DNA of 35,556 nucleotides. It comes from CAZWVA01 sp964636885 (GTDB lineage: Bacteria; Desulfobacterota_D; UBA1144; Nemesobacterales; CSP1-2). The notes beneath the pieces are model-generated. The model did not search any database, was not told where the DNA came from, and was given only the letters and a program-made list of their open reading frames with translations. Made by a program: the position numbers and the translations under genes. The stretch lies in the NCBI GenBank assembly GCA_964636885.1, contig CAZWVA010000024.1, positions 1-35,556 of the forward strand. Direction: 5' to 3'. Below are positions 32,772-35,556 of the stretch, in pieces (within the stretch, counting starts at the first letter, position 1; each line of letters opens with the position of its first letter).

Positions 32772-34077
32772 CATATCTCCTTACATAGAAGGCGTTAAAA
32801 GGATAGACCCCATAAAGGTATACGGAAAGATCGTAGAGGTTACAGGTCCCATCATAAAGGCAACTGGATTAAGAACGAGTATAGGAGAAATATGCAGGAT
32901 ACCCGTCGGGAACGTCTTTCTGGATGCGGAGGTCGTGGGATTTAGAGACGGAAAGGTACTGCTTATGGCCATTAGCGATATATCCGGTATAAAACCCGGC
33001 AGTAGGGTGCTTCCCATCGGTCAAAACGCCTCTATAAGAGTCTCGCCCTCCCTTAAGGGCAGGATAATAAACGGAAAGGGTGAAGGGATAGACGGAAAAG
33101 GCCCTACTTGCGGAATCGAATATCCGCTCTTCTCTCAAAGCCCACATCCCCTCAGGAGGCAGAGGATCTCAAGGCCACTAGACCTAGGTATAAGGGCGAT
33201 AAACGGGCTCATCACATGCGGTGAGGGGCAGAGGATAGGACTAATGGCGGGGGCAGGTGTAGGGAAAAGCGTGCTCCTTGGAATGATAGCGAGGTATACA
33301 GAGGCATCGGTAAATGTCATTGCCCTCATCGGTGAAAGGGGAAGAGAGGTTAGAGAGTTCATAGAAGAGGACCTGGGAGATGTGGGACTAGAAAAATCCG
33401 TTGTCGTAGTCGCCACTGCAGAGGAAGCCCCACTCTTAAAGATAAGGGCCGCCCTTACGGCGACCGCAATAGCCGAATACTTTAGGGATAGAGGCGAAGA
33501 CGTTCTACTTCTCATGGATTCGCTCACGCGTGTTGCCCAGGCGCAGAGAGAGATCGGTCTCGCCATAGGGGAGCCTCCAACCACAAAGGGGTATACCCCT
33601 TCTGTCTTTGCACTCCTTCCAAGGCTCCTCGAAAGGGCCGGCACATCGGAGGGCAATGGGAGCATAACTGGCATATACACCATCCTGGTGGAGGGGGACG
33701 ACCTAACAGATCCGGTAGCCGATGCGGCAAGGGCGATCCTCGACGGGCACATAGTCCTTTCAAGGGAACTCGCTATGGAAAACCACTACCCCGCAATAGA
33801 CGTGCTTCAGAGTATAAGCAGGGTGATGGCCGATATAGTGGATGAAAGGCATAGGGAATACGCCTCTAGATTCGTTGAGGTTATGGCAACGTACAAGAAA
33901 CTGGAAGACATGATCAACCTAGGCGCCTATAAAGAGGGCACCAATCCAAAAGTGGATTACGCTATTGGCATGATCGAGAAGTTAAAGGGGTATCTTAGGC
34001 AGGGAACGGATGAGAGATGCGATTTTGCGGATTGCCTGCAGAGACTATATCTGATCTTCAAGGAGGATGGAGAATGA
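32758..34077 (+). CDS. fliI: FliI flagellum-specific export ATPase
   Basis: F1-beta-like ATPase of 439 aa that prepares export substrates at the gate. Walker A GAGVGKS at 165-171, VIALIGERGREVREF with the catalytic glutamate, Walker B VLLLMDSLTRVAQAQREIGLAIGEPP, and the C-terminal helical domain. GGAGAG precedes the ATG, which lies within fliH. Overlaps fliJ as ATGA. Confidence 0.97.
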   Translation: MVIIDISPYIEGVKRIDPIKVYGKIVEVTGPIIKATGLRTSIGEICRIPVGNVFLDAEVVGFRDGKVLLMAISDISGIKPGSRVLPIGQNASIRVSPSLKGRIINGKGEGIDGKGPTCGIEYPLFSQSPHPLRRQRISRPLDLGIRAINGLITCGEGQRIGLMAGAGVGKSVLLGMIARYTEASVNVIALIGERGREVREFIEEDLGDVGLEKSVVVVATAEEAPLLKIRAALTATAIAEYFRDRGEDVLLLMDSLTRVAQAQREIGLAIGEPPTTKGYTPSVFALLPRLLERAGTSEGNGSITGIYTILVEGDDLTDPVADAARAILDGHIVLSRELAMENHYPAIDVLQSISRVMADIVDERHREYASRFVEVMATYKKLEDMINLGAYKEGTNPKVDYAIGMIEKLKGYLRQGTDERCDFADCLQRLYLIFKEDGE

Positions 34078-34508
34078 GAAGACGCCAGATAGTATCACGT
34101 GTATTAGAATTAAAGAAGCTCATTCTGGAAAAACACGAACTCGAGCTAAAAAGAGGGATGGATGAACTCGACATCGAGAAAGCCAAGCTCGACTTTCTCG
34201 ACGAGGCAATGAAGAATACCAGAGAGGGGTTTAAACAAAAAAACGGCATAGTGAATATAGGAGAACTGGAGATCCTTGTTAGCTATCTTATTCAACTCAG
34301 CAACAACATAAAGGACCAGGAAGAAAGCATACGTACAAAATCGAGGGAGATCGAGGAGAAACAGAAAGAGATGTTAGAGGCGTACAAGGAAAACCGTATC
34401 CTTGAGATCCTAAACGATAAGATGAGCGGTGAAGAGAATAAGAAGGCCTCGCTTGCCGAACAGAAGTGGGCCGACTTTCTTTCCCTCTCAAAAGAAGCGA
34501 GGAAATGA
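34074..34508 (+). CDS. fliJ: FliJ export chaperone/ATPase stalk
   Basis: Coiled-coil protein of 144 aa (nearly all helix, rich in Lys and Glu), starting RRRQIVSRVLELKKLI as in FliJ. It fits the F1-gamma-like role of inserting into the FliI ring and linking it to FlhA. Conservation is low in the family, so position after fliI with an ATGA overlap weighs heavily. The chosen ATG has AGGAGGA upstream; the longer frame from 34017 lies in fliI. Confidence 0.9.
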   Translation: MRRRQIVSRVLELKKLILEKHELELKRGMDELDIEKAKLDFLDEAMKNTREGFKQKNGIVNIGELEILVSYLIQLSNNIKDQEESIRTKSREIEEKQKEMLEAYKENRILEILNDKMSGEENKKASLAEQKWADFLSLSKEARK

Positions 34509-34996
34509 TAAAACCAGGATCAAAAGCCGTATTCCTACTAGGGCTCTTTCTCTTCATTATGGTGATCCAGACCACAGCCCACCCAGAGGATGACGTGGTG
34601 AGACTCTTGGTGGAAAAGGAAAAGAAACTCAAGGAAAAGGAGGAATCATTAAAAAGGGAAGAAGAAAGGCTAAACATCTTAAGAAAAGACGTAGATGAAA
34701 GGATGGGGAAATACATAGAGCTTTTGGAGCGACTCGAGAAAATCCTCGATAGGATAGGAAAGGAAGAAGAGGAAAGGCTTGAACACGTTGTAAAGGCCTA
34801 TGAGTCAATGCCGCCAGAGGATGCGGCCATGAGGCTCTCGTCTATGGATGAGGATACGGCGGTAACCATAATACTCAGGATGAAGAGTAAAAAGGCAGGC
34901 TCCGTACTTGCCCTCATGGAATCCGGGAAAGCGGCCTCAATAACAAGGCGGGTGCTCGACTTAAAAAAAGAACTGGAAAAAGAGGTAAACCTCTGA
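34505..34996 (+). CDS. MotE/YlxF-like periplasmic chaperone with MgtE_N-type domain
   Basis: Protein of 163 aa with an N-terminal hydrophobic segment (AVFLLGLFLFIMVIQTTA, signal or anchor), a coiled coil (about 30-85, KKLKEKEESLKREEERLNIL) and a C-terminal MgtE_N-like domain (YESMPPEDAAMRLSSMDEDTAVTIILRMKSKKAG). This architecture is that of MotE in rhizobia and YlxF of Bacillus; MotE stabilises MotC, and the Bacillus protein also follows fliJ. It likely acts in the periplasm near the stator. Start overlaps fliJ as ATGA. The last gene of the plus-strand run, ending one base before the convergent gene. Confidence 0.85.
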   Translation: MIKPGSKAVFLLGLFLFIMVIQTTAHPEDDVVRLLVEKEKKLKEKEESLKREEERLNILRKDVDERMGKYIELLERLEKILDRIGKEEEERLEHVVKAYESMPPEDAAMRLSSMDEDTAVTIILRMKSKKAGSVLALMESGKAASITRRVLDLKKELEKEVNL

Positions 34997-34997
34997 T

Positions 34998-35267
34998 CTA
35001 CCTATCCTCCATCCTTGTCATCTTATACACAAAGGCGAGTATCTCCGCTACGGCCTTATACAATTCAGGGGGGATCTCCTGATAAACATCAAGGGTTGAA
35101 AGCACCTCCACAAGCTGCGGATCCTCTTTTAAGGGAACGTTATGCTCCTTTGCTATCTGGAGTATCCTCTCCGCAATACTACCCCTCCCCTTTGCCACAA
35201 TCCTGGGTGCGGACTCCTTTTCCTTCCTATACCTAAGAGCCACCGCCTTTTTATATCTGTCCTTCAT
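34998..35267 (-). CDS. Stand-alone FlhB C-terminal domain (FhlB/YlqH-like)
   Basis: Short protein of 89 aa that aligns with the cytoplasmic part of FlhB after its cleavage site: YKKAVALRYRKEKESAPRIVAKGRG against HLAVALMYRREETSAPKVIAKGAG of the FlhB encoded at 17647, and PPELYKAVAEILAFVYKM against PEELYRAVARILAHIYRL. It starts about where the NPTH cleavage leaves the C-fragment, with no NPTH of its own and no membrane part. Similar proteins (Bacillus YlqH, FhlB) can stand in for FlhB-CC. It follows a FliK-C-like gene by 4 bases. Confidence 0.92.
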   Translation of the reverse strand: MKDRYKKAVALRYRKEKESAPRIVAKGRGSIAERILQIAKEHNVPLKEDPQLVEVLSTLDVYQEIPPELYKAVAEILAFVYKMTRMEDR

Positions 35268-35271
35268 ATCC

Positions 35272-35556
35272 CTATACCTTAACGTCCACTATCCTTTCAA
35301 GATACTCAAGCCCTTCTAATCGCTCTAAAGGGCCGTCATCCATACCCATTACATTAACCGACTTGAGGTTTAGGCCCCTCGCTTTAAACGTGTCTTTGAG
35401 CTCCTCCACATGTGATTTAAGGAGAGAATAGAAACCGGCGTTTTCGGATTTAAAGGACAAAAAGAAATCAGGACTGTGCATAAGAACCATGATAACGAGC
35501 CTTCCAAACCTCTCAAGATCGAGAGCTATCCTACAGAAATAGGATGTTGTACCCTC
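35272..35556 (-). CDS. FliK-like C-terminal (Flg_hook) domain protein, 5' end outside window
   Basis: The frame is open to the window edge; the 94 visible residues end the protein. They follow the Flg_hook pattern: FCRIALDLERFGRLVIMVLMHSPDFFLSFKSE, then YSLLKSHVEELKDTFKARGLNLKSVNV, matching the C-terminal export-switch domain of FliK. The ATG at 35490 lies mid-domain and is not the start. Next to a stand-alone FlhB-C domain it resembles the ylqG-ylqH pair of Bacillus. It could be the hook-length protein itself or a paralogue; the N-terminal part decides and is not visible. Confidence 0.75.
   Translation of the reverse strand, partial: EGTTSYFCRIALDLERFGRLVIMVLMHSPDFFLSFKSENAGFYSLLKSHVEELKDTFKARGLNLKSVNVMGMDDGPLERLEGLEYLERIVDVKV

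Noticed and set aside
33135..33752. 205-codon minus-strand frame opposite fliI
   Set aside because: Shadow of a strongly conserved ATPase; no SD and no recognisable domain. The long minus-strand frame at 31423-31986 opposite fliG is rejected for the same reason.
34985..35010. Bidirectional terminator between the convergent genes
   Set aside because: Only one base separates the stops and I see no GC-rich hairpin with a T run there; likewise none between 1551 and 1569.

Overview
This window is almost wholly a flagellum and chemotaxis locus of a Gram-negative, polarly flagellated type of bacterium. The evidence is FlhF/FlhG, CheZ, sigma-54 promoters and FleQ/FlrBC-like regulators. Codon choice (AGG/AGA for Arg, ATA for Ile) is typical of many thermophiles and deep-branching lineages such as Desulfobacterota, Thermodesulfobacteria or Nitrospirota. 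I cannot place the organism further from sequence alone. No tRNA, rRNA, IS element or CRISPR array was seen, and no stretch over 200 bases lacks a gene.

Layout. (1) 3-1550 (+): 3' part of a hybrid histidine kinase, with codon use unlike the rest. (2) 1570-22446 (-): one long head-to-tail run, read right to left: fliL, fliM, fliN, fliO, fliP, fliQ, fliR, flhB, flhA, flhF, flhG, then fliA, a HEAT-repeat gene, cheR, two cheY-like genes, cheA, a cheW-cheZ fusion, cheB, an MCP, cheW and a second MCP with a zinc-binding tail. (3) 22447-22623: divergent control region. (4) 22624-34996 (+): a FleQ/FlrA-like sigma-54 activator, an exported TPR protein with a FlrB-like kinase and FlrC-like regulator, then flgB, flgC, fliE, fliF, fliG, fliH, fliI, fliJ and a MotE/YlxF-like gene. 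(5) 34998-35556 (-): a stand-alone FlhB C-domain gene and the end of a FliK C-domain-like gene running out of the window.

How it works together. A regulatory cascade can be read from the DNA. Near-consensus sigma-54 promoters precede fliL, the TPR-flrBC operon, fliA-che and flgB. A consensus sigma-28 promoter precedes the MCP-cheW-MCP set. Four copies of a palindrome GTCAA-N4-TTGAC, the shape of the Pseudomonas FleQ box, sit in only two places: the fliL/fleQ-like divergent region and the gap before the TPR-flrBC operon. The inferred order is FleQ-like regulator, then export/switch genes and FlrBC-like proteins, then FliA and basal body genes, then chemoreceptors.

Most notable: the CheW-CheZ fusion, which would place the CheY-P phosphatase directly in the receptor array; the FleQ-type boxes, one of them overlapping the regulator's own -35 element; predicted leaderless or near-leaderless transcripts; the paired FlhB-C/FliK-C paralogues; the HEAT-repeat gene translationally coupled to cheR; and the CZB-tailed chemoreceptor.
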